DNA of 64,000 bases from Ignavibacteria bacterium (GCA_036262055.1 DATAJP010000003.1:848501-912500), one strand, 5' to 3'. Counted from the stretch's first letter, positions 53,750-63,368 are shown. Made by a program: numbers and translations. Notes: generated by a model not told the origin, from the sequence alone.

Positions 53750-54957
53750 TTTTTCAAAAGTTTATCAAGTATTTTATTAGCAACTTCATATTTTGAACTC
53801 AAAGGAATGTCTGTAACGGATTTTTTATCGATTAGCTTTACTTTGTTGGTATCGTGACCGAATCCCGCGCCTTTTTCATTCGGGTTATTTAAAACTATGA
53901 AATCTAAATTCTTTTTTGTTAATTTTTCTTTCGCGTTTTTTAACTCGTTGTCGGTCTCAAGAGCAAACCCGACAAGCTTATATCCGTTTTTATGTTCTCC
54001 CAGATACTTCAATATATCAACCGATTTTTCAAATTCAAACGAAAACTTTTTATCCAAATTTTCTTTTTTGAGTTTTTTATTTATTGATGCAACAGGCTTT
54101 AAATCTTCAACAGCCGCGCTCATTATGACATAATCTATTTTTTTAAAATTAGATTTTACCGCATTGAACATTTCATCTGCAGACTTAACGTCAATTCTTT
54201 TAATATTTTCGGGAGAATTTAAGCTAACCGGACCTGTTATGAGCGTTACCTCAGCGCCGCGTTCCTGCGCCGCTCGGGCAATTTCGAAGCCCATCTTGCC
54301 TGTAGAGGGATTTGTTATATAACGGACGGCATCGATGTACTCGACAGTCGGACCGGCAGTTACCAGAACTTTTTTACCGGTTAAGTCTTTTTTTTTTGAG
54401 AGAAAATTCTGCGCTTCGTCGAAAATTGTCTGCGGTTCGGGCATTCTGCCGTAGCCGTAAAGACCGCTTGCAAGCTCGCCTTGCTCAGGCTGTAATACTT
54501 TGTAACCAAGCTCTTTAAGCTTTGAAATATTTTTCTGAATGACCTGATGTTTGAACATATCGTCATCCATAGAAGGTGCAATCATTATAGGGCAGCGTGA
54601 AGATAAAACAGTCGTAAGCAATAAATTGTCACTTATGCCTGTAACAATTTTCCCGATTGTATTGCATGTTGCAGGAGCGATGATGAATAAATCAGCCCAT
54701 AGACCATAATTCACGTGAGAAGTTTTTGTATCGACTTTTTCGACTTTAGAAAAGTCTTCCGTTTCGGGAAATAAATTTATGAGAACTTCATTTTTGGAAA
54801 GCACTGAAAGCGTATAAGGAGAAACAAACTTTGTTGCAGACGGCGTCATTATTACTCTGACTTCAGCACCGGCTTTTATGAATAAGCGGACAAGCTCGCA
54901 GGTTTTATATGCAGCTATTCCGCCTGATATTCCTATAAGAATTTTTTTATTCTTCAT
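53746..54957 (-). CDS. coaBC: Bifunctional phosphopantothenoylcysteine decarboxylase / phosphopantothenate-cysteine ligase
   Basis: 403 residues from ATG 54957 (MKNKKILIGISGGIAAYKTCEL). The CoaC flavoprotein half (1-190) has IIAPATCNTIGKIVTGISDNLL and APSMDDDMF; the CoaB ligase half (195-403) has VLVTAGPTVEYIDAVRYITNPSTGKMG. Both steps of CoA synthesis are in one chain, as usual. A TTG five codons upstream (54972) is less likely. The gene follows rpoZ after two tandem hairpins. Confidence 0.94.
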   Translation of the reverse strand: MKNKKILIGISGGIAAYKTCELVRLFIKAGAEVRVIMTPSATKFVSPYTLSVLSKNEVLINLFPETEDFSKVEKVDTKTSHVNYGLWADLFIIAPATCNTIGKIVTGISDNLLLTTVLSSRCPIMIAPSMDDDMFKHQVIQKNISKLKELGYKVLQPEQGELASGLYGYGRMPEPQTIFDEAQNFLSKKKDLTGKKVLVTAGPTVEYIDAVRYITNPSTGKMGFEIARAAQERGAEVTLITGPVSLNSPENIKRIDVKSADEMFNAVKSNFKKIDYVIMSAAVEDLKPVASINKKLKKENLDKKFSFEFEKSVDILKYLGEHKNGYKLVGFALETDNELKNAKEKLTKKNLDFIVLNNPNEKGAGFGHDTNKVKLIDKKSVTDIPLSSKYEVANKILDKLLKK

Positions 54958-54988
54958 TACAACACAATACAATAAAAATTTTTACAAA

Positions 54989-55010
54989 TAAAAAAGGGAC
55001 TTACGTCCCT
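54989..55010 (-). terminator. Second hairpin in the rpoZ-coaBC gap
   Basis: On the minus strand AGGGAC-GTAA-GTCCCT is followed by TTTTTT. With the hairpin just upstream it forms a tandem pair that may attenuate read-through into coaBC. Confidence 0.65.
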
Positions 55011-55020
55011 GTTAAGATTT

Positions 55021-55037
55021 AAAAACCGCATTTGCGG
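55021..55037 (-). terminator. First hairpin after rpoZ
   Basis: On the minus strand CCGCA-AA-TGCGG followed by TTTTT, beginning 2 bp after the rpoZ stop. Short stem, so a weak terminator or pause. Confidence 0.6.
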
Positions 55038-55039
55038 AA

Positions 55040-55327
55040 TTACTCGTCTCTGTATCTGAAATTCAACTCTTCATTCATAAACTCATCAGCTGCTTCCTGT
55101 GTCGGCTTTTCTCTTTTTTCAAACTCAAGAGAAATGTTCATCTTATCCTGATTCATAATTGTATCGTCTTCAGTTTCTTTTGCAATTATTGGTTCAAGAC
55201 GCTGGTTTTGCTCCATCTTAATTTCATCATTGATTTGTCTTGCTCTTTTAGAAACAATGACAACACCTTCATAAACGTTATCAACGTCTTTCTCGAATTT
55301 ATTAAGGTCTAATGTTTGTATTGACAT
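55040..55327 (-). CDS. rpoZ: DNA-directed RNA polymerase subunit omega
   Basis: 95 residues. VYEGVVIVSKRARQINDEIK is the omega/Rpb6 helix that clamps beta-prime; the C-terminal half is the extended, acidic form seen in Bacteroidota-type omega (EKPTQEAADEFMNEEL). It aids polymerase assembly. Gene order gmk-rpoZ-coaBC is the widespread bacterial arrangement and supports the call. Confidence 0.85.
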   Translation of the reverse strand: MSIQTLDLNKFEKDVDNVYEGVVIVSKRARQINDEIKMEQNQRLEPIIAKETEDDTIMNQDKMNISLEFEKREKPTQEAADEFMNEELNFRYRDE

Positions 55328-55407
55328 AAATATATTTAGATTTCGTTCTGTGAATTATAAAATTAACTTTTTTTTATGAGAAATTCAAAAGCAATTTTTA
55401 TGGATAA

Positions 55408-55965
55408 TTATCTATTTTTACAATTATTTATAATCGCCTGAACCTGATGAACAGCATCATTAAGTTCTTTATTTACAATGATATAATCAAATTTGTCCGT
55501 TTTTGACATTTCCATATCAACCCGTTTCAATCTTTCTTCAATTTGCAATGAACTTTCAGTCTTTCGGTCAGTTAATCTTTGTTTGAGAGTACCCAGATCC
55601 GGCGGTTTTATGAAAATCGTTACTGCTTTATCATTATAAAATTTTTTCAGATTCAGCGCGCCGTTAACATCGATATCAAAAATGATATCTTTATTTTCTG
55701 CAATGGATTTATCAACAACCGATTTCAAAGTTCCGTAATAACAATTATTGTAAAGCTTTTCGTATTCAATAAGCTCGTTGTTCTTAATTTTATTTTCAAA
55801 ATCTTCTTTTGATAAAAAATAATAATCCCGTCCGTCAACTTCGTTCTCCCTTTTTTCTCTGGTCGTCGCAGAAATCGAGAATTGAATGTCCGGATTATTT
55901 TTTAAAATTTCTTTTGTAATTGTTGTTTTGCCTGCGCCGGAAGGAGCAGATATTACATATAACAT
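55408..55965 (-). CDS. gmk: Guanylate kinase
   Basis: 185 residues. P-loop SAPSGAGKTTITKEI near the N-terminus, GMP-binding SATTREKRENEVDGRDYYFLS and IFIKPPDLGTLKQRLTDRKTES lid region. It phosphorylates GMP to GDP. The gene lies 26 bp after yicC-type gene and 80 bp before rpoZ in the same run. Slightly short at the C-terminus but complete. Confidence 0.95.
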   Translation of the reverse strand: MLYVISAPSGAGKTTITKEILKNNPDIQFSISATTREKRENEVDGRDYYFLSKEDFENKIKNNELIEYEKLYNNCYYGTLKSVVDKSIAENKDIIFDIDVNGALNLKKFYNDKAVTIFIKPPDLGTLKQRLTDRKTESSLQIEERLKRVDMEMSKTDKFDYIIVNKELNDAVHQVQAIINNCKNR

Positions 55966-55991
55966 CTTTTCAAATTATAGTTATTAATGGT

Positions 55992-56873
55992 TTATTCAAC
56001 ATTTTGAAGCTGTTCGCGGATTTTCTCGAGCTCCTCTTTCATTACTGAAATTTTTTGCGATATTGAAGCATCAAGCGATTTAGAGCCCATCGTATTTATC
56101 TCACGGTTCATTTCCTGCAATAAAAAGTTCAGTCTTCTCCCTGCAAGCTCTTGAGAATCACAATATTCTCTGAAATATTTTATATGACTTTCGAGACGAA
56201 TGCATTCTTCGGTTATATCAAGCTTATCAGCAAGCATTACAATTTCCATCTCAATGCGTTTTTCACTTACAAGAGTATTATCATTTAAAATCGAAATCAC
56301 TTTTTTGAGAATCTTTTCTTTCTCTTCGTCAATATTCTGCTTAGAAAGATTTTTTATTTCTTCAGCTTCATTTTCTATGAACTCAAGACGCTTAAAAAAA
56401 TCATTTTTTATGTAATCGCCCTCTTTCTTTTTCATTGTAAGAATATCATCGAGAGCCTTATTAAGCAAATCCAGAATAAACTTAAACTCATCTTCCTGAA
56501 GCGTATATTCTTCCTCAAGACCCATTATATCCGTAAAATGAAGAATGTGCTCTAATTTAATTTTTTCCTTAAGCCCTAAAGTTTTTTTAAGATTTTTTAG
56601 AAACTGAAAATAGTTTTTAACTGACTCATCGTTGAATTTCAGATGCGGGTCGTTTTCGGTCTCAGCGTTGATTGTTAAATTAATATTCAGCTTTCCTCTT
56701 GTGATTTTTTTCTTTACAACTTCTTTCAACTCAAAATCTTTCGATGAAAGATATTTAGGGTATTTAAAAAACAATTCAAGAAATCTGTTATTCACAGACC
56801 TAATCTCAACCGAATAAACCGATGTTCCTAATTTTTCTTCGGCTTTGCCGAAGCCTGTCATGCTTAAAATCAT
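55992..56873 (-). CDS. YicC family protein (RNA endonuclease-like)
   Basis: 293 residues. MILSMTGFGKAEEKLGTSVYSVEIRSVNNRFLE is the N-terminal YicC_N signature; the C-terminal DUF1732 half has EMNREINTMGSKSLDASIS. E. coli YicC is reported as an endoribonuclease in RNA decay. Neighbour of gmk in most genomes. Start ATG at 56873, just after a REP-like repeat. Confidence 0.92.
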   Translation of the reverse strand: MILSMTGFGKAEEKLGTSVYSVEIRSVNNRFLELFFKYPKYLSSKDFELKEVVKKKITRGKLNINLTINAETENDPHLKFNDESVKNYFQFLKNLKKTLGLKEKIKLEHILHFTDIMGLEEEYTLQEDEFKFILDLLNKALDDILTMKKKEGDYIKNDFFKRLEFIENEAEEIKNLSKQNIDEEKEKILKKVISILNDNTLVSEKRIEMEIVMLADKLDITEECIRLESHIKYFREYCDSQELAGRRLNFLLQEMNREINTMGSKSLDASISQKISVMKEELEKIREQLQNVE

Positions 56874-56888
56874 ATTCTTAAAACGTAA

Positions 56889-56915
56889 TGGGATTCCTGC
56901 CTGCGCAGGAATGAC
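56889..56915. repeat. Dispersed REP-like palindrome
   Basis: TGGGATTCCTGC-CTGC-GCAGGAATGAC, fully paired arms, between the LOG gene and the yicC-type gene. Confidence 0.82.
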
Positions 56916-56927
56916 TTCTTTCTTTAT

Positions 56928-57881
56928 TTATTTTACTACATAATTTTTTGTAAGCTCCCGGGTAAGATACTCAAATGCCTCCTGGGGTGTGTCAACAAAT
57001 TTCATGAGCTTTAAATCTTCCTTATCTATCATTCCGTATTTTACAAGCTCATCAACCTGAATTATGTGCTCCCAAAATTTTGTGCCGTAAACAACAATTG
57101 TCATTTTTTTGTGAAGCTTATTTGTCTGCACAAGCGTGAGTGTTTCAAAAAGCTCATCCATAGTTCCGAAACCACCCGGCATTATAACAAGCGCTTTTGC
57201 CAGATATGCAAACCAGAATTTTCGCATAAAAAAATAATGAAACTCAAAATTCAATTCAGGGGAAATGTTCGGATTGGGATACTGTTCAAACGGAAGCGAA
57301 ATATTCAGTCCCATTGAAAAGCCCTTCGCCTTTGCAGCGCCAAGATTTGCGGCTTCCATAATTCCCGGTCCTCCGCCTGAACAAACGACAAACTTGTTCG
57401 GCTTCTTCAGGCTTTTCGCCCAGTTGGTAAGTAAATATGCAAGCTCGACAGTATCTTCATAGTACTTTGACATTTCATATTCGACTTCAGCTTTCAAAAT
57501 ATCCTGCTGAATGCGTGTCCTGTCGCTTCCTTTTACGGACTTAATTTCATTATTAAGACTTGCGAGTTTATCTGTTATTTCCTTTCTTGATTTAATCCTT
57601 GCTGAACCAAAGAAAACAATTGTGTGCCTGATGTTATACTTTCGGAACCGTTCATGAGGTTCGATATACTCTGCAAGTATTCTCAGAATCCTTGCAGATG
57701 GTGATGCAATGAATTTTTCATTTGCATAAGCTTTGGGTGCTTTAGCTAATTTTTTTATAACTTCTTCTTTTTTCTGCTGCTTAGGTTTCTTGTCAGCTTT
57801 TATCAAATTATTTTTCTTCATATCGTTCTTTATCTCACTTTTCATGTCTTTGGGATTATTTGTATTTTTCTCGTTTCTCAT
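56928..57881 (-). CDS. TIGR00730 family Rossmann-fold (LOG-like) protein
   Basis: 317 residues. SGGGPGIMEAANLGAAKA and PGGFGTMDELFETLTLVQ are the two signatures of LOG/lysine-decarboxylase-like proteins, which hydrolyse nucleotide-5'-monophosphates or cytokinin ribotides. The first 85 residues are a Lys-rich, probably disordered extension (KNDMKKNNLIKADKKPKQQKK region) longer than in typical family members. It follows the SDR gene by 5 bp. Confidence 0.88.
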   Translation of the reverse strand: MRNEKNTNNPKDMKSEIKNDMKKNNLIKADKKPKQQKKEEVIKKLAKAPKAYANEKFIASPSARILRILAEYIEPHERFRKYNIRHTIVFFGSARIKSRKEITDKLASLNNEIKSVKGSDRTRIQQDILKAEVEYEMSKYYEDTVELAYLLTNWAKSLKKPNKFVVCSGGGPGIMEAANLGAAKAKGFSMGLNISLPFEQYPNPNISPELNFEFHYFFMRKFWFAYLAKALVIMPGGFGTMDELFETLTLVQTNKLHKKMTIVVYGTKFWEHIIQVDELVKYGMIDKEDLKLMKFVDTPQEAFEYLTRELTKNYVVK

Positions 57882-57886
57882 AAGCT

Positions 57887-58609
57887 TTATAATGTTTTTC
57901 CTCCGTCAACAATGAAATTATGTCCGGTTATGAATTTATTTTCAGTCGCTAAAAAATTTATTAAAGAAGTTATATCACGCGCCTCTCCGAATTTTTTAAC
58001 CGGATATTTTTTCATTTCATTAAAATTCACTGTTTCATTTTTATCATTTTCAATCACAATTGTTCCCGGTGAAATCGAGTTTACTAATATATCCGGCGCA
58101 AGACGTTTTGCAAGCTGTTGAGTCAATTTTATAACTCCCGCTTTTGAAACTGAATAAGGAATATACCCCGTCCAGTTCTGAATGCCTCCGAGCGAAGCAA
58201 GATTAATAATCTGCGGATTTTCCGATTTTGTTTTTAGCATAAATTCGGCTCCAAATTGCGCACAAAAAAATGTTCCTTTAAGATTTGTATTAATAAAATC
58301 ATCAAAATCTTTTTCCGTTATTTCAAAAAAATCATAGTGCCTGAATATTCCTGCGTTGTTAACGAGAAGGTTCAAGCTCTTATAATTTTTATTTATATGC
58401 TTAAATAGCTTTTTAATATCAGAAACTTTAGAAACATCGGATTTAACTAAATCAACTTTAGTTTTAACAGCTTTTTTAAAACTATCAATATCAGCTTTGC
58501 TTGATTTATTATAGGTAACAATTAAATCATAACCAATTTCGGATAAAGAAATTGAAATATCTTTCCCCAAACGCCTTACACCGCCTGTTATAAGTGCAAT
58601 TTTGTTCAT
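57887..58609 (-). CDS. SDR family oxidoreductase
   Basis: 240 residues from ATG 58609 (MNKIALITGGVRRLGKDIS). The cofactor motif TGGVRRLG, NNAGIF and the catalytic pair in YSVSKAG (Tyr-x3-Lys) mark a classical short-chain dehydrogenase, closest in look to pteridine reductase-like members (TGGxxRLG). NADPH is likely but not certain. A frame to 58669 would translate part of the tRNA-Arg gene and is rejected. Confidence 0.88.
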   Translation of the reverse strand: MNKIALITGGVRRLGKDISISLSEIGYDLIVTYNKSSKADIDSFKKAVKTKVDLVKSDVSKVSDIKKLFKHINKNYKSLNLLVNNAGIFRHYDFFEITEKDFDDFINTNLKGTFFCAQFGAEFMLKTKSENPQIINLASLGGIQNWTGYIPYSVSKAGVIKLTQQLAKRLAPDILVNSISPGTIVIENDKNETVNFNEMKKYPVKKFGEARDITSLINFLATENKFITGHNFIVDGGKTL

Positions 58610-58639
58610 ATTGTTCAAAAATCTTTTAAAAAAGCTCTG

Positions 58640-58713
58640 TGCCCCCGGGATGACTCGAACATCCGACACGCAGTTTAGGAAACTGCTGCTCTATCCACCT
58701 GAGCTACGGGGGC
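58640..58713 (-). tRNA. tRNA-Arg (anticodon CCT)
   Basis: 74 bases. Acceptor GCCCCCG/CGGGGGC with discriminator A, D stem GCTC/GAGC, anticodon stem GCAGT/ACTGC with loop TTCCTAA (anticodon CCT, reading AGG) and T arm GGATG-TTCGAGT-CATCC all pair perfectly. The CCA end is not encoded. It precedes the SDR gene on the same strand. Confidence 0.96.
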
Positions 58714-58825
58714 AGACATTAAATATACCTAATATACCTTTTTAATTCAGTGTAAAATCAGGTGTTTTTATGTAAATACAAAATTGTAAATAATAATCGA
58801 TCCGGTTAGAAAGCCGATATGTTGC

Positions 58826-58857
58826 TTTGTATTTTTTTATGATATTGTCTATCTTTA
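58826..58857 (+). promoter_or_regulatory. Possible Bacteroidota-type promoter of the kelch T9SS gene
   Basis: TTTG (58826-58829) and TATCTTTA (58850-58857) are 20 bases apart, close to the -33 TTTG / -7 TAnnTTTG pattern of Bacteroidota sigma factor. It lies about 32 bp upstream of the ATG, which also has an AGGGGG ribosome-binding-like run at 58880. Confidence 0.4.
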
Positions 58858-58889
58858 TAGATTCTTAAAAAATTAACCCAGGGGGTAAA

Positions 58890-60863
58890 ATGCAATTAGT
58901 AAAATTCTTTTTAATCCTTTCCTTAGTTTTTGTTTTTAATTCAACTTCTTTTTCACAAACCGTTCCTGAAATACTTTATTACAAGTTTAATACAGGAACA
59001 ACTACTACACCGAATTTAGCTATACCCGGTCAGGGCACTCCTGATGCACAGTTGGTTAACAACACAATGGGACCCGGTGGTCAATTCGGAAATGCTTTAG
59101 TTGGAAACGGCGGTACAGGTTCAAATACCTACGTTAATTCCGGATGGAATATGAATTTAGGTACTTCAAGCTGGACAATTTCACTTTGGTTAAGCAATAT
59201 GCCGACCACAACAGTTTATCTTTTCGGAAATGATATTACTACCAGCTTCCGATGCTTTACAAACGGAGCTGCAGGCGCCGGAAATATTACATTACGTGCA
59301 AATAATTTTACAAATGTGAACGTGACCGGAGTATTACCGGGACCTAACGTAATTCACTTCGTTTATGATAATACTGTTCCTGAAGTCAGAACTTATGTGA
59401 ACGGTGTATTTCAATCGGCTGTTGCTCAAAGTCCTTTAAACCTTAACGCTATTGTTCCGTTCAAGGTCGGAAGCTACGGAACTGCAGCAAGCATACCTGT
59501 AGGCGCGTTAATTGATGAGTTCAGATTTTACAGCAGAGCTGTAAGTGCTTCAGAAATTGCTGCGACATGGAACGTTGAGCTTAATCCTGCGCCGACGGTT
59601 ATCAACCCTACAAAAGTCTGTGACTTCGGATTGATTCCGCAATACTCAGGAGGAGCACTGGGTGGTCATGCTTCTGCAATTTTAGGAGATACACTTTATA
59701 TTGCAGGCGGTTCAATAATTACAGGCGCCGGAACGAATCCAAATGCAAGCACAACGGTTACAAGATATTCAATAACTTCCGGAACATGGAGCGCAGGAAG
59801 AGACTTACCCGGACCAAAAGTTGCAGGTGATATGGTTAAATGCGGAAATGCACTTTACTATATAGGCGGCGGAGCTGCAACAATGACAGGTGCAGCAAAT
59901 AATGTTACATATAAATATACACCTGCTGCAGGTTGGACAACAGTTGCAAACATTCCTACTCCCGTTACAGGAAACGTTGCTGAATGCTGGGGAGATAGCG
60001 TTATATTCTGCATGATGGGCGGATGGTCAACTTATTATCGTGGTATCCAGATTTACAGACCCGGTTCAGACAGCTGGTCACGCGCAACCGATTCTATTCC
60101 CGCTACCAACGGCAGAAGAAGTTTTGCAGGCGGCATTGAAGGAAATAAATTATTTGTAGCGGCAGGTTATTCAGGAACATTCAGAAAAGATTTCTGGGTA
60201 GGAACAATAGGAGCAACTCCGGAATCAATCACATGGAGCCAGAAAACCGATGTTCCTGTCCGTGGAACAGGAAATTCCCGTCCCGGTGGAACTGCAATTA
60301 ATAATAGATTTTATTTTGTTTCAGGTGAGACTACACCGGGAGCTGCGGCTCAGGATTCAATTTATATCTGGAATATTACAGATTCAACCTGGCTTCCGCA
60401 AATGCTCTCTGGCAGAGGTTCAAACTCAGCATCTAATTATTGGGGAGTCATTTCTTCGGCTATTGTGAATAATAAAGCAAGAGTTTACATACCGGGCGGC
60501 TTCTGGCCTTCAACCGTTCAGACAACAAGAATGTTCGTCCTGACGGATTCAGTTGATTGCTCGCTTGTCGGTAATGACCCTGTAAGTTCGATCATTCCTT
60601 CTTCGTTCAAACTCGGACAAAATTATCCGAACCCGTTTAACCCGACAACAAGGATAAACTATTCAGTTCCTGTTTCAGGATTAGTACAGTTGAAAATCTT
60701 TGACATAACGGGAAGATTAATTCAGACACTTGTTAATGAAGTAAAAAATCCGGGAAGTTATCTTGTAGAATTTAACGCAAGCAGTTTATCAAGCGGAACA
60801 TATTTCTACCGCCTCGAAGGACATAACTTTACCGAGACAAAGAAGATGTTATTGATTAAATAG
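58890..60863 (+). CDS. Secreted LamG/kelch-repeat protein with T9SS sorting domain
   Basis: 657 residues. Signal peptide (FFLILSLVFVFNSTSFSQ), a LamG/concanavalin-like domain (about 25-215; NMNLGTSSWTISLWLSN, LIDEFRFYSRAVSASEIAATWN), a kelch-type propeller (about 230-560; ILGDTLYIAGGS, NALYYIGGG, NKLFVAAGYSG) and a type A sorting domain (NYPNPFNPTTRINY, KKMLLIK). It is a surface or released adhesin-like protein. Clear RBS-like AGGGGG five bases ahead. Terminated by a strong hairpin shared with the convergent peptidase. Confidence 0.88.
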   Translation: MQLVKFFLILSLVFVFNSTSFSQTVPEILYYKFNTGTTTTPNLAIPGQGTPDAQLVNNTMGPGGQFGNALVGNGGTGSNTYVNSGWNMNLGTSSWTISLWLSNMPTTTVYLFGNDITTSFRCFTNGAAGAGNITLRANNFTNVNVTGVLPGPNVIHFVYDNTVPEVRTYVNGVFQSAVAQSPLNLNAIVPFKVGSYGTAASIPVGALIDEFRFYSRAVSASEIAATWNVELNPAPTVINPTKVCDFGLIPQYSGGALGGHASAILGDTLYIAGGSIITGAGTNPNASTTVTRYSITSGTWSAGRDLPGPKVAGDMVKCGNALYYIGGGAATMTGAANNVTYKYTPAAGWTTVANIPTPVTGNVAECWGDSVIFCMMGGWSTYYRGIQIYRPGSDSWSRATDSIPATNGRRSFAGGIEGNKLFVAAGYSGTFRKDFWVGTIGATPESITWSQKTDVPVRGTGNSRPGGTAINNRFYFVSGETTPGAAAQDSIYIWNITDSTWLPQMLSGRGSNSASNYWGVISSAIVNNKARVYIPGGFWPSTVQTTRMFVLTDSVDCSLVGNDPVSSIIPSSFKLGQNYPNPFNPTTRINYSVPVSGLVQLKIFDITGRLIQTLVNEVKNPGSYLVEFNASSLSSGTYFYRLEGHNFTETKKMLLIK

Positions 60864-60887
60864 GAACTTAAATATTTAGTTGTAAAA

Positions 60888-60921
60888 AAAAGCCATCTTG
60901 ATGATTCAAGATGGCTTTTTA
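60888..60921. terminator. Bidirectional terminator between convergent T9SS genes
   Basis: AAAAAGCCATCTTGA-TGAT-TCAAGATGGCTTTTT. Runs of A and T on both sides let it stop transcription from both the kelch gene and the peptidase gene. Confidence 0.9.
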
Positions 60922-60941
60922 GTTTAAACAATTTTAAAAAA

Positions 60942-63260
60942 TTATTTTACTAACACCATTCTTTTGGTTTCAACAAAATTTCCTGCTCTTAACTCATAGA
61001 AGTAAACTCCGCTTGCAAGATTTGATGCTTCAAAACTTACATCATAATACCCTGCAGTCAATTCAGATGAAACTAATGTCTTAACAACCTGACCTGCAGA
61101 GTTGTAAATTTTTAAACTCACCATTGAACTCATTGGTAATCCGAATTTAATCGAAGTTGCCGGATTAAACGGATTCGGATAATTTTGCATTAAAGAATAT
61201 TCATTTGGAATTTCGCTTCCGTTATTTCCAACTGTCACGAGATTAGTTAAAGTAAAGTTAGCATTTGAAATATCAAAAAAGATATTATCTGCAGCTTCAA
61301 CTTTTATGCGTGCCGTAGTGGTATTTATTATCGGAAGATTTACAATCTGGCTTCCATCATTAGGTGTATTTGAAACAAGTGTTGTCGGATAAGTAAATCC
61401 GCCGTCTGTTGAAAGCAGTATATTAACATTCTGGCAATTAACCGGAGCAATATTTGTATTCGCAACATTCCATAATACAGGGAATGGTGTTATCGGATTC
61501 CATACTAAAGCAGTATTGGGTGAAGTAATAGTAAAAGGTCCTGCTGCATTGGAAACGCTGAACGCAAGCTCGGAATAATCAACCCCACCGCCTGCAACAG
61601 CATTATCTCTTACAGTCAGACGGAAAGTCAATGTTCTTGAATAAGTCGGCAAAAGCTCGCCAATTGTCTGAGTTCCGTTTACTATGTTTGACATTTTTGG
61701 AAAATATCTGGTCCGCGCAGTATCAGGATTAAATGACCTGAATATCGGTGCATTACCTGATGGACTATTAGGCGTTCCTGCCGGTCCCAAATCAAATTCC
61801 TCCCAGCAATAAGTAAGTGTATTCGGTGTTTGTGCATCTGTTGCCGAACCTGTTAATTGAAATGGAGTGCTAATCGGAATTGTCCAACCGCCTGTCGGAA
61901 TTGTAATAACAGGTGGAGTATTTCCGGTATTTGTTATTGCCGCACAACTATTTCCGCCCTGAAGCTGAGTATATATTGCAATTTCAGTAAAACTTCCCGT
62001 ATGAAAATAAGGATCACTATTGCTTTGTAAATTTGATGCACCGCAGATTCCTGCATAACCCATAATTGTTGATGCGCTTCCCGGTTCCCATGCAGTTGAT
62101 GCATTTCTGTTACCGCTGCATGAACTTTGTGTGCTGTTAAAAGTATGGTTACCGCCGAACTGATGTCCCATTTCATGAGCAACATAATCAATATAGAATG
62201 GGTCGCCGATTGGCGCGCCTAAGCCGGTAACTCCGCGTGCTTTCTGTCCGCCAACACAAATAACCCTCAAGCCGGCAATACCGCCGCCGCCTGTGCTGAA
62301 TACATGTCCGAAATCATAATTAGCTGATCCGATAACATTATCACATGTAGTTTGATTTTGTCCAAGCATTGTTGAGCCATTATTGTTTGTATATGGGTCG
62401 GTACTTGCATTGGTATAAACTATTGAAGTATTGTTTGCAATCAAAACCATTCTTACGGCAAAATCTATTTCATAAACACCGTTCACACGATTAATTGCAG
62501 TTACGATTGCTGCTTGGGCAAGCGGAACTGTTCCACCGTGGAATGCTGCATACTCACCCGTGCATGCATTTGCAAGACGGTATGTGCGCAGTTCAGGTCC
62601 GCTGCTTATGATGCCTGAAAAATCCGGTGCAACAGTAGAATGTTCGGTAACACCGCATTCGAATAATTCGCTTGACCTAGACTCTTTTGTAAAATAACTG
62701 ATATATATTTCTCTTTCGTTTGTGGTGTAAGGGTCAATATAAAAATCACCGAATGGAGAACGCACCATTGCATGAAATCCTTGCGGAGTAATATCAAGCT
62801 TTCCGGTTGCATAAGGGTCATCAATGCCTTTGACGTTAAATGTTTTTATTTCAGGAAATTGCGCTGCAAGACCCGGCTCCATCATTGAATATTCCGTAAC
62901 CGAAAATCTTTTCATCTCGCCTGATGGCAAAGGAAGCTCAATAATGAGCGGAGAGTTTTGTGCTGCTGATGTTCTTTCTTTTGGAGCATTTCTCAAAACA
63001 TTTTCCAAAGAATTTATGTCTGCCTTAACAGTTCTGTATGAATTTGGTATGATTCTTCTTTCACCTTTTAGAGAAAAATCATTCTCAGTTACATCGCTCC
63101 ATAAAGTTGATGTTGAAGAAGTAACTGAAGCTGAAACGGAAGTTGGTTTGAAGCTGATTCCATCGTTACTTTTGTTAATCGAAACAAAAACAACAAACAC
63201 AAGAATCAAAAAAAGAGGTAATAAAATTTTAATAAAATTAATCTTAATGAAGTTTTTCAT
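60942..63260 (-). CDS. Secreted M12B/reprolysin-like metallopeptidase with T9SS sorting domain
   Basis: 772 residues. N-terminal signal/anchor (IKILLPLFLILVFVVFVS), a pro-region (about 75-200), a reprolysin-like catalytic domain (about 215-430) with the zinc motif HEMGHQFGGNH (His362, Glu363, His366, His372), a beta-rich domain (about 450-680, PVITIPTGGWTIPIST) and a type A sorting domain (NYPNPFNPATSIKF, KRMVLVK). It is expected to be exported by T9SS and act on extracellular proteins. The catalytic residues are intact. Confidence 0.9.
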   Translation of the reverse strand: MKNFIKINFIKILLPLFLILVFVVFVSINKSNDGISFKPTSVSASVTSSTSTLWSDVTENDFSLKGERRIIPNSYRTVKADINSLENVLRNAPKERTSAAQNSPLIIELPLPSGEMKRFSVTEYSMMEPGLAAQFPEIKTFNVKGIDDPYATGKLDITPQGFHAMVRSPFGDFYIDPYTTNEREIYISYFTKESRSSELFECGVTEHSTVAPDFSGIISSGPELRTYRLANACTGEYAAFHGGTVPLAQAAIVTAINRVNGVYEIDFAVRMVLIANNTSIVYTNASTDPYTNNNGSTMLGQNQTTCDNVIGSANYDFGHVFSTGGGGIAGLRVICVGGQKARGVTGLGAPIGDPFYIDYVAHEMGHQFGGNHTFNSTQSSCSGNRNASTAWEPGSASTIMGYAGICGASNLQSNSDPYFHTGSFTEIAIYTQLQGGNSCAAITNTGNTPPVITIPTGGWTIPISTPFQLTGSATDAQTPNTLTYCWEEFDLGPAGTPNSPSGNAPIFRSFNPDTARTRYFPKMSNIVNGTQTIGELLPTYSRTLTFRLTVRDNAVAGGGVDYSELAFSVSNAAGPFTITSPNTALVWNPITPFPVLWNVANTNIAPVNCQNVNILLSTDGGFTYPTTLVSNTPNDGSQIVNLPIINTTTARIKVEAADNIFFDISNANFTLTNLVTVGNNGSEIPNEYSLMQNYPNPFNPATSIKFGLPMSSMVSLKIYNSAGQVVKTLVSSELTAGYYDVSFEASNLASGVYFYELRAGNFVETKRMVLVK

Positions 63261-63368
63261 TGAGGGTAAGTAGTTTGTTTTTAATTAGGTTAGGGTACTC
63301 ATAAAATACAAGAACTTAAAGTAGCGGAAAAAAATTCAAAAATCACGAGGAAAGGAAAAGCATAAAAC

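Noticed and set aside
58610..58669. Longer N-terminus of the SDR gene
   Set aside because: The added residues translate part of the tRNA-Arg gene; ATG 58609 fits the Rossmann start.
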